Positions 26,339-34,444 of a DNA stretch of 45,420 bases are shown here, one piece after another. Position numbers and translations under genes: made by a program. The stretch comes from Streptomyces acidicola (lineage in GTDB: Bacteria > Actinomycetota > Actinomycetes > Streptomycetales > Streptomycetaceae): NCBI RefSeq assembly GCF_009377235.1, contig NZ_VMNX01000053.1, positions 1 through 45,420 on the forward strand. Reading direction: 5' to 3'. Every line of letters begins with the position of its first letter. Positions within the stretch are counted from its first letter, which is position 1. Under the pieces are notes generated by a model, which worked only from the letters and a program-made list of their open reading frames with translations, was not told where the DNA came from and ran no database searches.

Positions 26339-26420
26339 CCCCTACGACAAAGGCCTGGGGTCTCTTATGACAAGGGCAGGCGGGTCCTTGCTGTAAGGGC
26401 CTGGGCCCCTTACAGCAAGG
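26339..26420 (-). repeat. Degenerate repeats around the LAL stop codon
   Basis: On the minus strand the gene's last codons (26420-26407, CCTTGCTGTAAGGG) recur in altered form as CCTTGTCATAAGAG (26375-26362) and CCTTTGTCGTAGGGG (26353-26339), each followed by a C-rich CCCAGG-like tail. An inverted copy at 26386-26399 forms a 14-bp hairpin with the first copy across the stop. They may be old slippage duplications or protein or RNA sites. Confidence 0.65.
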
Positions 26421-29337
26421 CCACGTCCGCTGGTACGGGGCAGGCCGCCGCGAGATCCTCCCGCCGCTTGACCTTGAGTTTCCGGTATATCCGGGTGAGA
26501 TGCTGCTCGATAGTGCTCACGGTGACAAATAACTTGGAGGCTATCTCACGATTGCTGTAACCAATACTGGCCAGCCAGGCGACGCGCTGTTCGGCCGGGC
26601 TCAGGGCGCTGAACGCCTCGCTCGCCTCGGGCTCCTGACCGGCCCGGGTGCCCGGCACGGGTGGGGGCGCGCCCATGACGGCCGGGCTGGGGATCACGGC
26701 CTCCATACCGGACGTTTCCCGCAGGCTCCGTTTCAGAGCGCCCTCGAAACCGCCTGCCCGCGCCATACGCAGAGCCCGCCGCATCAGGGAACGACCGGTC
26801 TCCGCGTGGCCGAGCGCGTAGTGGACCTGCCCCAGCTCGTCCAGGACGTGAGCGAGTTCGACAGGGTCACCGGATTCCTCCAGCAGGCTCATCGCCTCGC
26901 GCAGCGGGCCCCCTCGCCGCTCGACGGGCCGTGTCAGCGCCAGGACGCGCAATGCCTGGGCCTTCAGCCGGGCCAGGTCGTCGCCTGCCGTGGCGATCGC
27001 CTCCTCCGCCATCCGGACCGCCTCGTCCTTCCGGTCCAGGAGCAGATACGCCTCGGCGGTGCCCGCCTGCCATGGGCACGTCGGCACCGGCGGGTACCCT
27101 CCCTGCCGCTCGGCCTCGCCGCAGGCGAGGAAGTCACGGAGCGCCGCGTAGGCGTTGTTCGTGGCGAGGTGGTACTGCCCTCGGGCGTGCAGGTACACCC
27201 TGCCGAAGTGCGACTCCAGCATCGCCGGGGGCACCGGGATGTTGAGGACGTCGGCCGCCTCGGCCGGTTTTCCACGCCGGGTCAGCGCGAGGATCAGGAT
27301 GCTCAGCGGCAGGCCGACGGCCACTCCCCAGGCCTGCGGCCGTTCGAGCGCGACCCTGGCATGGGCCTCGGCCTCTTCCAGCCTTCCCTGGGCGAAGAAG
27401 CCGGCGGCCTGCAGTCCGCGGAGCAGGGCCCGCTGAAAGGGGCTCAGGCGCTCGAAGAGCTCCGCGGAGACTCCGTCGATCTGCGGCATGGCCGACCAGC
27501 TGGCGCTGACGTGGCGCAGCAGCAGGAAGCAGTAGTGGTACTGGTTGATGTCCGGCGTCTGCGCATCGGCGTCTCCCGCCGCGAAGAAGGCCGACGCCAG
27601 CTGTCCGACGATGACGCGGTACAGGCCGTCCGCCTTGGTCCGCATCAGGTCGCGCGTGGTGAGAACCGCCTGCGGCCAGGGCGGAGCGGTCCGGCTCAAC
27701 ACCTGCCACGGGGCCGTGTCCGCCGGCGCGGGCGACGCCTGCGTGTCCGCTCCTCGCAGGCCTGTGAAGAACAGGCTCAACAGCTTTTCGACGACGGCCA
27801 GTTCGGTGGCCGTCTCCGGGCTCTCGCCGGCTCGGTCCCGCAGCAGCCGCAGTACGGTTTCCGCCTCGTCGAGGCGCCCGTGCCAGACGAGCATCTGCGC
27901 CAGCAGCATGAGGTCACGGTCCCGCAGCCGGCCCTCGCGTGCGGCGGCCACCAGGTCGGCCAGATGGCGCGCGGCCACATAGGCGTCCACCTGCCATTTG
28001 GCCCGGGTGACCGCCATGAGCAGTTCGGTGTGATCGTCCGACCCGTCCTTGAAGCCGTGCGCCGACTCCATCAGTTCGACGGCCTGGTGCCACCGTCCCT
28101 CGGCCTTCGCCTGCCTGGCGGCCTCGCGCAGGACGGAGACCTCCCAGTCGGCCGTGACGGTTCCCGTCGCCGTGATGCACCGGGCGACGTCGGGGGACGG
28201 CGCCCCGGACTCGTAGAGCAGCCGCGCGGCGCTCCTGCTCAGTTCGGCGCGGCAGGTGAAACCGGTGTCCTCCCATACGGCCGCCTGCATCACCGGATGC
28301 CGAAAGCGTCCACCGGTCACCAGGCCGCTGTCCTCCAGCAGGTCCAGAGCCGCCACGACCTTCACCGGCTCGACCCCGCTCAGCGCACTGAGCAGGTCCG
28401 GCGAGCGGACGTCACCGAGCACCGCCAGGGCACGGGCGACCGACTCGACGCTCTCCGGCCGATGTGCGGAGATCAGGAGGGAGACGGTCTCACGGAATGC
28501 GGTCCCCAGAACGGGAGTCCATTGCTCGGGAGGAACATCCCGGTGCGCGCACTTGGAGTCGTACGCGATCGCCGACACCAGGCGTGGGTTCCCTCCGCTT
28601 ATTTCCAGGACACCTTTGACGTAATCCTCGGAAAATCGGTGTCCCGTTAATCCGTGAAGGAGTTGCGCCGCACTCCGATGGGTAAGGTGCGCGAGTTGCA
28701 GAACCAGCGGACGGGCATTCCTCATAATGGCGGCCCGTAAGGATCGGTATTCCTTGCCCTGGTCCGTCCGGTCGGTCAGCACGAGGAAAACGCGTCGCCG
28801 ACGGAGCCGATTGCTCAGAAAGCGCAGGACTTTTATCGAGGCGGCGTCGCTGTAGTGTGCGTCGTCCACGACGGCCACCACGGGGCCCTGCTCGGCGAGA
28901 TCCCGCAGAGTGTCGCCGACAAGTGCCTGCGCCTGCCGCACGAGAAGCTCCTCGTCGCGGTCCGGCGAGCCCGACGCGGCTTCCCCGTGCTCCGCGAGGA
29001 GGGCGCTCAGCTGGGCCGCAATGCCGTCGCGGGTCTCGGCGCACCCGCTGAACCACTGCTCGATGACGCTCAGCGGAGACCGCTGCTCGCCCGGGCACCC
29101 GGTGGCGTACAGGGTGACCATTCCCGCCGCACCGGCCCGCTCGGCGAGCCGGTTGAGGAGGGTGGTCTTACCCGATCCCGTAAATCCCCTGACGACGGCT
29201 ATTCCACCCCCCTTACGACCGGGATTTAGAATGTCATCCCAAACCAACTGCAGGGCCTCGTCGTGATCCACCAGCAAATTACAGCCATCTTTCTCAGTCG
29301 GGCGACATTCCACTCCGGTCCTGCCGTGTGATACCAC
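26410..29337 (-). CDS. LAL-family (MalT/LuxR-type) transcriptional activator with three TTA codons
   Basis: 975 aa, the usual size of large ATP-binding LuxR regulators. Walker A is GFTGSGKTT at about 51-59 and Walker B is VVAVVDDAH near 153-161. A long helical repeat region follows, and a C-terminal LuxR helix-turn-helix at about 912-968 contains YSNREIASKLFVTVSTIEQH. Proteins of this type commonly activate polyketide clusters in actinomycetes, and this is the only regulator seen beside the PKS genes. TTA leucine codons lie at residues 200 (28738-28740), 230 (28648-28650) and 936 (26530-26532). TTA is rare in Streptomyces and makes translation depend on the bldA tRNA, so control by developmental stage is likely. 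The GTG start at 29337 is uncertain: purine-rich GGAGAAGGGGGAG lies about 20 bases upstream, further than ideal. An intrinsic terminator follows. Confidence 0.94.
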   Translation of the reverse strand: MVSHGRTGVECRPTEKDGCNLLVDHDEALQLVWDDILNPGRKGGGIAVVRGFTGSGKTTLLNRLAERAGAAGMVTLYATGCPGEQRSPLSVIEQWFSGCAETRDGIAAQLSALLAEHGEAASGSPDRDEELLVRQAQALVGDTLRDLAEQGPVVAVVDDAHYSDAASIKVLRFLSNRLRRRRVFLVLTDRTDQGKEYRSLRAAIMRNARPLVLQLAHLTHRSAAQLLHGLTGHRFSEDYVKGVLEISGGNPRLVSAIAYDSKCAHRDVPPEQWTPVLGTAFRETVSLLISAHRPESVESVARALAVLGDVRSPDLLSALSGVEPVKVVAALDLLEDSGLVTGGRFRHPVMQAAVWEDTGFTCRAELSRSAARLLYESGAPSPDVARCITATGTVTADWEVSVLREAARQAKAEGRWHQAVELMESAHGFKDGSDDHTELLMAVTRAKWQVDAYVAARHLADLVAAAREGRLRDRDLMLLAQMLVWHGRLDEAETVLRLLRDRAGESPETATELAVVEKLLSLFFTGLRGADTQASPAPADTAPWQVLSRTAPPWPQAVLTTRDLMRTKADGLYRVIVGQLASAFFAAGDADAQTPDINQYHYCFLLLRHVSASWSAMPQIDGVSAELFERLSPFQRALLRGLQAAGFFAQGRLEEAEAHARVALERPQAWGVAVGLPLSILILALTRRGKPAEAADVLNIPVPPAMLESHFGRVYLHARGQYHLATNNAYAALRDFLACGEAERQGGYPPVPTCPWQAGTAEAYLLLDRKDEAVRMAEEAIATAGDDLARLKAQALRVLALTRPVERRGGPLREAMSLLEESGDPVELAHVLDELGQVHYALGHAETGRSLMRRALRMARAGGFEGALKRSLRETSGMEAVIPSPAVMGAPPPVPGTRAGQEPEASEAFSALSPAEQRVAWLASIGYSNREIASKLFVTVSTIEQHLTRIYRKLKVKRREDLAAACPVPADVALL

Positions 29338-29366
29338 GGTGACCGTTTCGGCACTCCCCCTTCTCC

Positions 29367-29669
29367 TCAGGCTACTGCGTCGCCGATCATTCGCAAGCGA
29401 CCCGAGGAATCCCGATGGGCCTCACGGTACATCACCTTCCGCTTACAGTTCGGCGGGAATGTTTTTTTGACACCCCAATGAACCTGTGGCGGGGTTTTTA
29501 CGTCAGGGGAACGCCAGGGGAGAAGGTCCCGCGGCTCGTCGGCCTCGGCGCCGGGCCCGAGCCTCGCGACGTCATGCCAGTAGGGAGACGGATGGTACGA
29601 CCAGTCACCACACCAGGTGGCGTTGGCGGGTCGTCGGCGGTCGGCAGGCAGCCGCTCCTCATCGCGCAC
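29367..29669 (-). CDS. Doubtful small reading frame, 100 aa
   Basis: An open frame from ATG at 29669 to TGA at 29367, rich in Trp, Arg and Pro (for example WCGDWSYHPSPYWHDV). Third positions are fairly GC-rich in the first half but less so in the second. I recognise no family or domain and see no clear ribosome binding site. It overlaps one of the phased AGGGG repeats. It may be chance or a decayed gene. Confidence 0.2.
   Translation of the reverse strand: MRDEERLPADRRRPANATWCGDWSYHPSPYWHDVARLGPGAEADEPRDLLPWRSPDVKTPPQVHWGVKKTFPPNCKRKVMYREAHRDSSGRLRMIGDAVA
29504..29520. promoter_or_regulatory. Phased CAGGGG pair upstream of the LAL gene
   Basis: CAGGGG at 29504-29509 and 29515-29520, period 11 bases, 167-183 bases upstream of the LAL start. 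The same pair with the same spacing lies upstream of the carboxylase gene on the other strand. It may be a shared operator, possibly for the LAL protein itself. Confidence 0.5.
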
Positions 29670-29731
29670 AGGCTGGTCATGACTGTCTCTCTATCCGGAC
29701 GAGCGCGCCTTGAGACCCCTGGACGACAGGT

Positions 29732-29758
29732 CAGGGGTCCCTAGGGGCTCCCCAGGGG
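29732..29758. promoter_or_regulatory. Triple phased (C/T)AGGGG repeat
   Basis: CAGGGG at 29732, TAGGGG at 29742 and CAGGGG at 29753, with periods of 10 and 11 bases. It lies 23-49 bases after the carboxylase stop and about 400 bases upstream of the LAL start. A CCCCTG at 29716-29721 pairs with the first copy. It could be a distal operator or part of the carboxylase 3' end. Confidence 0.5.
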
Positions 29759-29780
29759 TCGCACCGGACGGATCACCGTG

Positions 29781-31343
29781 TCACTGGGGCGGGTTTCCGT
29801 GCTTCCGGAGCGGGAGGTCCGCATGCTTGCTGTGCAGCATGTCCAGGGAGCGGATCAGTACCTGGCGGGTCTCGGTGGGGTCGATCACATCGTCGAGCAG
29901 TCCGCGCTCGGCCGCGTAGTACGGGTGCATCAGCTCGGTCCTGTACTCCTTGACCAGCCGTGCCCGCATCGCCTCCGGGTCGGGAGCTTCCGCGATCCGG
30001 CGCCTGAAGATGACGTTCGCGGCGCCTTCCGCACCCATCACGGCGATCTCGTTCGTCGGCCAGGCGAACGTGAGGTCGGCGCCGATCGACTGGGAGTCCA
30101 TCACGATGTAGGCACCGCCGTACGCCTTCCTCAGGGTGACCGAGATCCGGGGCACCGTGGCATTGCAGTAGGCGTACAGCAGTTTGGCGCCGTGCCGGAT
30201 GATGCCGTCGTGCTCCTGGCTCACTCCGGGGAGGAATCCGGGTACGTCGACCAGGGTGACCAGCGGAATACTGAAGGCATCGCACATCTGCACGAACCGG
30301 GCGGCCTTCTCCGAGGCCTTGATGTCCAGGACTCCGGCCAGCGAGGCGGGCTGACTGGCGACGACGCCGACCACACGGCCGCCGAGCCGGGCCAGGGCGA
30401 CGACGATGTTGGTGGCCCAGCGCTCGTGGATCTCCAAGTAGTCGCCGTCGTCGACGAGTTCCGTGATGACCTCGCGCATGTCGTAGGCGCGGCTGCCGTC
30501 GGCCGGCACCAGGTCGAGCAGGGCCTCGCACCGCCGGCCCACCGGGTCGTCCGCCTCGACGGACGGCGGGTTCTCCCGGTTGTTGCCCGGCAGCAGCGAC
30601 AGCAGATAGCGGACCTCTTCGAGGCAGGTCTCCTCGTCGTCGTACACGAAGTGCGCCACGCCGCTCGTCTCGGCGTGCACGTCCGCTCCGCCGAGGCCGT
30701 CGTGCGAGATCTCCTCCCCGGTCACCGCGCGGACCACGTCGGGGCCCGTGATGAACATCTGCGAGGTCCCGCGGACCATGAACACGAAGTCCGTCAGGGC
30801 GGGGGCGTAGGCGGCGCCCCCGGCGCACGGTCCCAGCATCACCGATATCTGCGGGACGACCCCGGAAGCCCTCGTGCTGCGCTGGAAGATCCCGCCGTAG
30901 CCGGCGAGCGCCGAGACGCCTTCCTGGATCCGGGCGCCCGCACCGTCGTTCAGGGACACGATGGGCGCGCCCGCCGTGAGGGCCATGTCCATGATCTTGT
31001 GGATCTTCTGTGCGTGGGCCTCGCCGAGGGCACCGCCGAAGACACGGAAGTCGTGGGCGTACACAAAGACTGCACTTCCGTACACCGTTCCCCAGCCCGT
31101 GACGACACCGTCCGTGTACGGTTTGCGGTCTTCCAGGCCGAATCCGGTTGCCCGATGCCGCCGAAGGGGTTCCACCTCGTTGAACGAACCCTCGTCCAGC
31201 AGCAGTTCAATCCGCTCGCGGGCGGTCAGCTTGCCTTTGGCGTGCTGGGCCTCGGTCGCCTTCTCACTGGGGCCGCGGCGGACCTCCTCCCGAAGGGAGC
31301 GAAGCTCCTCGACGCGGCTGGGGAAATCGTGCGCGACCTGCAT
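29781..31343 (-). CDS. Acyl-CoA carboxylase carboxyltransferase beta subunit
   Basis: 520 aa, full length for the AccD/PccB family. It moves CO2 from carboxybiotin to an acyl-CoA, making malonyl-CoA or methylmalonyl-CoA. Visible signatures are KLTARERIELLLDEGSF near the N-terminus, LNDGAGARIQEGV, GPCAGGAAYAPALTDF, VDVPGFLPG and GGAYIVMDS. In the last motif an Ile stands where propionyl-specific PccB enzymes have Asp (GGAYDVM), a position reported to affect acyl-chain choice. Ile favours use of acetyl-CoA, which fits a malonyl supply for this AT-less PKS. No biotin carboxylase or biotin carrier gene is in the window, so it must share partners encoded elsewhere. ATG start with GGAGGGA 8 bases upstream. 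Same strand as the PKS genes, next to the regulator. Confidence 0.95.
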   Translation of the reverse strand: MQVAHDFPSRVEELRSLREEVRRGPSEKATEAQHAKGKLTARERIELLLDEGSFNEVEPLRRHRATGFGLEDRKPYTDGVVTGWGTVYGSAVFVYAHDFRVFGGALGEAHAQKIHKIMDMALTAGAPIVSLNDGAGARIQEGVSALAGYGGIFQRSTRASGVVPQISVMLGPCAGGAAYAPALTDFVFMVRGTSQMFITGPDVVRAVTGEEISHDGLGGADVHAETSGVAHFVYDDEETCLEEVRYLLSLLPGNNRENPPSVEADDPVGRRCEALLDLVPADGSRAYDMREVITELVDDGDYLEIHERWATNIVVALARLGGRVVGVVASQPASLAGVLDIKASEKAARFVQMCDAFSIPLVTLVDVPGFLPGVSQEHDGIIRHGAKLLYAYCNATVPRISVTLRKAYGGAYIVMDSQSIGADLTFAWPTNEIAVMGAEGAANVIFRRRIAEAPDPEAMRARLVKEYRTELMHPYYAAERGLLDDVIDPTETRQVLIRSLDMLHSKHADLPLRKHGNPPQ

Positions 31344-31680
31344 GCTGCGATCCCTCCGAATCTGCCCGAATCAGTCGGCTGTGCGGCGGTACTTGCGGTA
31401 CTTCAGGCATTCGACGTCGAGGTTCGCGAATTCTTACGGCCCGGCCGGACACGGCAATCGTAGAAATCACCACGACCCCTGTTCATCCCCTGAGACCCCC
31501 TCAATCTCCTCGGGGATATGACACCGCACCGAAATCCCGGGGCCTCAAGTAACGGCACGTCACCACAGGTTGGCCTGCTTTTCAATTGCGTACAGGTTTG
31601 AAAGGGCGCCCGGCGCGGCACGCGGCGCTTACGGCGCGACCGACCGGAAAAAGGCGCAAGAAGAAACCAGGGGCACGCCG
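31344..31680. other. Intergenic region upstream of the carboxylase gene
   Basis: 337 bases without a supported gene, between the five-gene cassette and the carboxylase. It contains the phased CAGGGG pair (31476-31492), CCCCCTCAATC beside it, and AT-richer patches near 31415-31470 and 31575-31605 that would suit promoters. I see no clear terminator after the cassette. Confidence 0.55.
31476..31492. promoter_or_regulatory. Phased CAGGGG pair upstream of the carboxylase gene
   Basis: Minus-strand CAGGGG at 31492-31487 and 31481-31476, period 11, 133-149 bases upstream of the carboxylase start. The stretch CAGGGGATGAACAGGGG also resembles the GGGGA(T/G)GAGG box known for MalT, the founder of the LAL family. 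It is a candidate binding site for the LAL regulator. Confidence 0.5.
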
Positions 31681-32421
31681 TCAGGCCGTTCGGCCGGCGC
31701 TGAGGGCCGCGTAGGCGCGTAGCTGGTGGGGCTGCCCGTGCGATGTGCCGATTCGCAGGGCCGCGAAGGGGCCCGTGACCCCGACCAGGTGCGGGACCGG
31801 CCGCAGCGTCAGCCGGTCGCCGGGGCCCAGGAGGCCGTCGAGGACCGCCTCGCTCACCAGATGGTGCAGGTGGACCAGACACGCGGCGATCGTCAGACCG
31901 GCCGTGGCCAGGTACAGCTCGCGGTGCACCGGGGCACGGTCGCCGGCAGGGCCGTCTGCGGGCAGTTCGACGACCGTACCGGGCAGGGCGGGCAGCTCGG
32001 CGGTGGCGGGGAACAGTTTGAGCAGGCGGCGCAGGGCCGTGCTGTGTTCGGCGGGCGCCGGACCGAGCCAGGCGGTCGAGCCGTCGTCGGCGACATGGTC
32101 GAAGTCGAACCGCTCGCGCAGGTTGACCGGGTTACCGGCCAGGAAGACGGTGCGCGTGAAGTCGTGGCGCCACGCTGCCGCCGCCTCGTGACCGACGCGG
32201 CGGGCGAAGGCGTACGTCTCCCCGAGCCAGGCGGGCAGATCGAAGCCGCGCAGCACGCAGACCGCCAGCACCTTGGGATCCTCGCTCGCCGCCGCCACCT
32301 CCTCGCGCGCCGCGAGCAGTCCCTCGTCGGTCAGCAGATCGACCCGCGCGGCCAGCTCGGGCCGGACGTCACGGACGCGCCGGGCGTTCTCGGCACGCAG
32401 CAGCTGCTGGGAAATGATCAC
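31681..32421 (-). CDS. Protein of unknown function, fifth gene of the GH3 cassette
   Basis: 246 aa from a GTG start at 32421 that overlaps the previous gene's TGA as GTGA. No signal peptide or membrane segment is evident. Notable stretches are VLRGFDLPAWLGETYAF, WRHDFTRTVFLAGNPVNLR and ACLVHLHHLVSEAVL. I recognise no catalytic motif. It may belong to one of the uncharacterised actinobacterial DUF families (DUF6182 comes to mind, unconfirmed). Coupled translation with the gene before it suggests a shared role, perhaps as a partner subunit. Confidence 0.85.
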   Translation of the reverse strand: MIISQQLLRAENARRVRDVRPELAARVDLLTDEGLLAAREEVAAASEDPKVLAVCVLRGFDLPAWLGETYAFARRVGHEAAAAWRHDFTRTVFLAGNPVNLRERFDFDHVADDGSTAWLGPAPAEHSTALRRLLKLFPATAELPALPGTVVELPADGPAGDRAPVHRELYLATAGLTIAACLVHLHHLVSEAVLDGLLGPGDRLTLRPVPHLVGVTGPFAALRIGTSHGQPHQLRAYAALSAGRTA

Positions 32422-33584
32422 AGGTAGACCGCCTCCAGGAGGTCCCGGGGTGGAGCGGGGCGGTGCCTGGCCAGCAGGCCGGCCGTCAGACGGTAGGGGT
32501 TGACGTGCAGATGGTCCTTGCGGTGGCGGGCCAGTACTTCCGGCACGGCGGCCGGGTCGGGGCTCCGGCCGTCCGACAGCAGCCGGGTGGCACGGGCCAG
32601 GCTCTGACGCAGTACGTCCTTGCGGAACGACTGCTGCTGGCCCGTACCGAGCACCGCTATGAAGTACAGGCGCATACCGAGACGCAGCACCGCCTCGTCA
32701 CACCCTTCGCCCACCTCGTCCAGGAGGGCATCGACCGTATGCCCCTGCCAGCCGCCGTGGCGCGCGGACCGGATCCGGCCGTCGATCGGGACACGGCCGA
32801 GAACGACACGGCGCACGGTGGTGCCGGTGGCCACCAGCACGCGTTCCACCAGGTGGTAGTCGGCCTCCAGCTCCCGGTCGTACAGCAGAACGACCTCGTC
32901 GAAGGACGGGGCCAGCGGCAGGAGTTCGCGCATCATGCAGGCCAGATAGTTGGGGCGGCCGTGGGAGTCGACGATCTGGCGCAGCGGCAGACCGTACCGG
33001 GTGGCGTCCAGGTACACGGGCCCCCCGCAGGCCCGCAGATCCAGGCAGAACCCCAGGGCGGACAGCCGCTCGACCGACTCCTCGGCGCCGAGAGCGGGCG
33101 GCTGGTGCGCCAGCAGCCCGGGGTCGTGCATGCCGAGGCGCGCGTAGTGCGCCGTCCAGAGTTCCAGGACCCGGGCACCGGCCGGGTGCACCCAGCCGTG
33201 CGTCTCCACCGCCTCGGCGTAGGGGCGCAGGGCCGCCGCGCCGGCCTTCTCCTGCCGCGCCCGGTAACCGACGTACATCTCACCGACCTGCTCCTCCGAC
33301 AGCCCGGAGTAGTCGGCGTCCCCGACCGTACGGTCGAGGTACTCCCAGAAACCCAGCGTCTGCTCGGTCAGGTGATAGGTGGTGGGGCTGTAGCGATAGG
33401 TGACGTCGGCCAGCCCGCTGCTGGCCCGGTACATCACATCGGTCCACAGCAGGCCCTTGAGATGGCTGGGGGTGAGCGGCTTGGACGGGGTCACGGTGAT
33501 CGGCGCCAGCAGCACACGGGGCCTGCCCGGCCGGCGCCCCTGCGCGGCGACGGCCGGGTCCTGTGCGGTCAGGGTGCCGTTCAT
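32418..33584 (-). CDS. Protein of unknown function, fourth gene of the GH3 cassette
   Basis: 388 aa beginning MNGTLTAQDP. Start chosen at ATG 33584 because it forms the 4-base overlap ATGA with the methyltransferase stop. The frame stays open further upstream, but that would lie over the methyltransferase. Features: LLAPITVTPSKPLTPSHLKG near the N-terminus, an aromatic-rich YRYSPTTYHLTEQTLGFWEY stretch, DSHGRPNYLACMMREL mid-protein, and a basic C-terminal third. There is no membrane segment and no familiar nucleotide-binding or metal site. It resembles conserved Streptomyces hypothetical proteins (possibly DUF6025, unconfirmed). Its end overlaps the next gene by 4 bases. Confidence 0.85.
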   Translation of the reverse strand: MNGTLTAQDPAVAAQGRRPGRPRVLLAPITVTPSKPLTPSHLKGLLWTDVMYRASSGLADVTYRYSPTTYHLTEQTLGFWEYLDRTVGDADYSGLSEEQVGEMYVGYRARQEKAGAAALRPYAEAVETHGWVHPAGARVLELWTAHYARLGMHDPGLLAHQPPALGAEESVERLSALGFCLDLRACGGPVYLDATRYGLPLRQIVDSHGRPNYLACMMRELLPLAPSFDEVVLLYDRELEADYHLVERVLVATGTTVRRVVLGRVPIDGRIRSARHGGWQGHTVDALLDEVGEGCDEAVLRLGMRLYFIAVLGTGQQQSFRKDVLRQSLARATRLLSDGRSPDPAAVPEVLARHRKDHLHVNPYRLTAGLLARHRPAPPRDLLEAVYL

Positions 33585-34444
33585 ACCGGCCGTTTCCGCC
33601 CGTGGACGAAGAACACCCGCCGCACGCCCGTCACGGAGCGCTCGGGCACCGGGTCCGGCCAGCGGCCGTAGTCGGCGTCCGGGTCGCCGGGCTGTACCGC
33701 CTCCACCTGGAAGCCGTGCGCGTCGAAAAGCGCTTCGGGCTCGTCCGTGCCGAACACCCACGGGCAGCCCCAGCCGGCGAACACGTCCAGGAGCGCCCGG
33801 ACGTCCGGCAGCGTCAGCGCCGCCGCGTTGACGAGGTCCGCGGCGATCCGGCTGTCCGGCGCCATGAGGGCCGCCACCTGGTCCAGCAGGCGGTGCGCGT
33901 CCTCCTGGCCGACGTAGTAGAGCAGGCCCTCCAGAAGCCAGACGGAGGGGCGGTCCGGGTCGTATCCGGCCGCGAGGAGTCCGTCCTGCCAACCGGGCCG
34001 GGTGAGGTCGAGCGCCACGGCCCGCCGGTCGACCCGCGGCCGCTCGGACCGCAGTTGCTCCTCCTTGTAGGCCAGCACGGCGGGCCGGTCGAGCTCGAAG
34101 AAGCGCGTGCCGTCGGGCCACCGCATGCGGTAGGCCCGCGAGTCCATTCCGGCGGGAGCGAGCACGACCTGCGGGGTGGCGCCGGCGCGGGCCGCACCCT
34201 GGAGGAGGTCGTCCAGGAAGCGGGTGCGGATGGCGTTGTAGTCGGGGGTGCTGGGCACGGTGCGTTCCCCGCCGCGCGGGAACGTGGCCTCGCGTATCTC
34301 CCGCAGCAGCCCCATTCCCGCGTCCCCCGCCAGCCGGGCGGCGTAGGGGTCGTCGAAGAGCCGGTCCTCGCGGCTCGTCTCCGCCGCGCGCAGAGCGGCC
34401 GTCAGCAGGGACGTCTGCTCAACGGCGTCCAGGGTGTTCGTCAT
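33581..34444 (-). CDS. SAM-dependent methyltransferase, LCMT/YktD (TIGR00027-like) family
   Basis: 287 aa from ATG 34444, which overlaps the GH3 stop as ATGA. Family signatures: the N-terminal helix with SREDRLFDDPYAARLAG, IRTRFLDDLL, the SAM-binding region VVLAPAGMDSRAYRM (near 93-107; many relatives read LGAGLDTRAYRL), then FELDRPAVLAYKEEQL and WLLEGLLYYV. Members methylate small-molecule or protein carboxylates or hydroxyls, and several act in polyketide pathways. The GAG to APAG change at the SAM loop is unusual but keeps the flexible turn and the Asp. The target is unknown; in this cassette it may be the product of the GH3 enzyme. Confidence 0.9.
   Translation of the reverse strand: MTNTLDAVEQTSLLTAALRAAETSREDRLFDDPYAARLAGDAGMGLLREIREATFPRGGERTVPSTPDYNAIRTRFLDDLLQGAARAGATPQVVLAPAGMDSRAYRMRWPDGTRFFELDRPAVLAYKEEQLRSERPRVDRRAVALDLTRPGWQDGLLAAGYDPDRPSVWLLEGLLYYVGQEDAHRLLDQVAALMAPDSRIAADLVNAAALTLPDVRALLDVFAGWGCPWVFGTDEPEALFDAHGFQVEAVQPGDPDADYGRWPDPVPERSVTGVRRVFFVHGRKRPV

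Larger units (their letters stand above)
26028..26409. other. Intergenic control region between LAL regulator and AT-TE genes
   Basis: 382 bases with no convincing gene. Nearest the LAL gene are short repeats around its stop codon (26339-26420) and its terminator (26266-26319). Nearer the AT-TE gene, where the promoter for the PKS operon is expected (minus strand), are GCGATGAGGGGG at 26243-26254, a phased direct repeat at 26151-26170, and GCGATGAT-GCGATGAA (minus strand, 26130-26145). Several stretches here are less GC-rich than the flanking genes. I could not assign -35/-10 boxes with confidence. Confidence 0.6.
29338..29780. other. Intergenic region upstream of the LAL gene
   Basis: 443 bases between the carboxylase stop and the LAL start. 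It holds two phased (C/T)AGGGG clusters (29504-29520, 29732-29758), a GACCCCTG...CAGGGGTC inverted pair (29714-29739) that could also form a hairpin after the carboxylase gene, and a doubtful small reading frame. A T-rich patch near 29461-29468 stands out from the surrounding GC-rich DNA. Confidence 0.55.

Noticed and set aside
33585..34121. Upstream extension of the fourth cassette gene
   Set aside because: It lies entirely over the methyltransferase; the ATGA overlap at 33581-33584 gives the better start.
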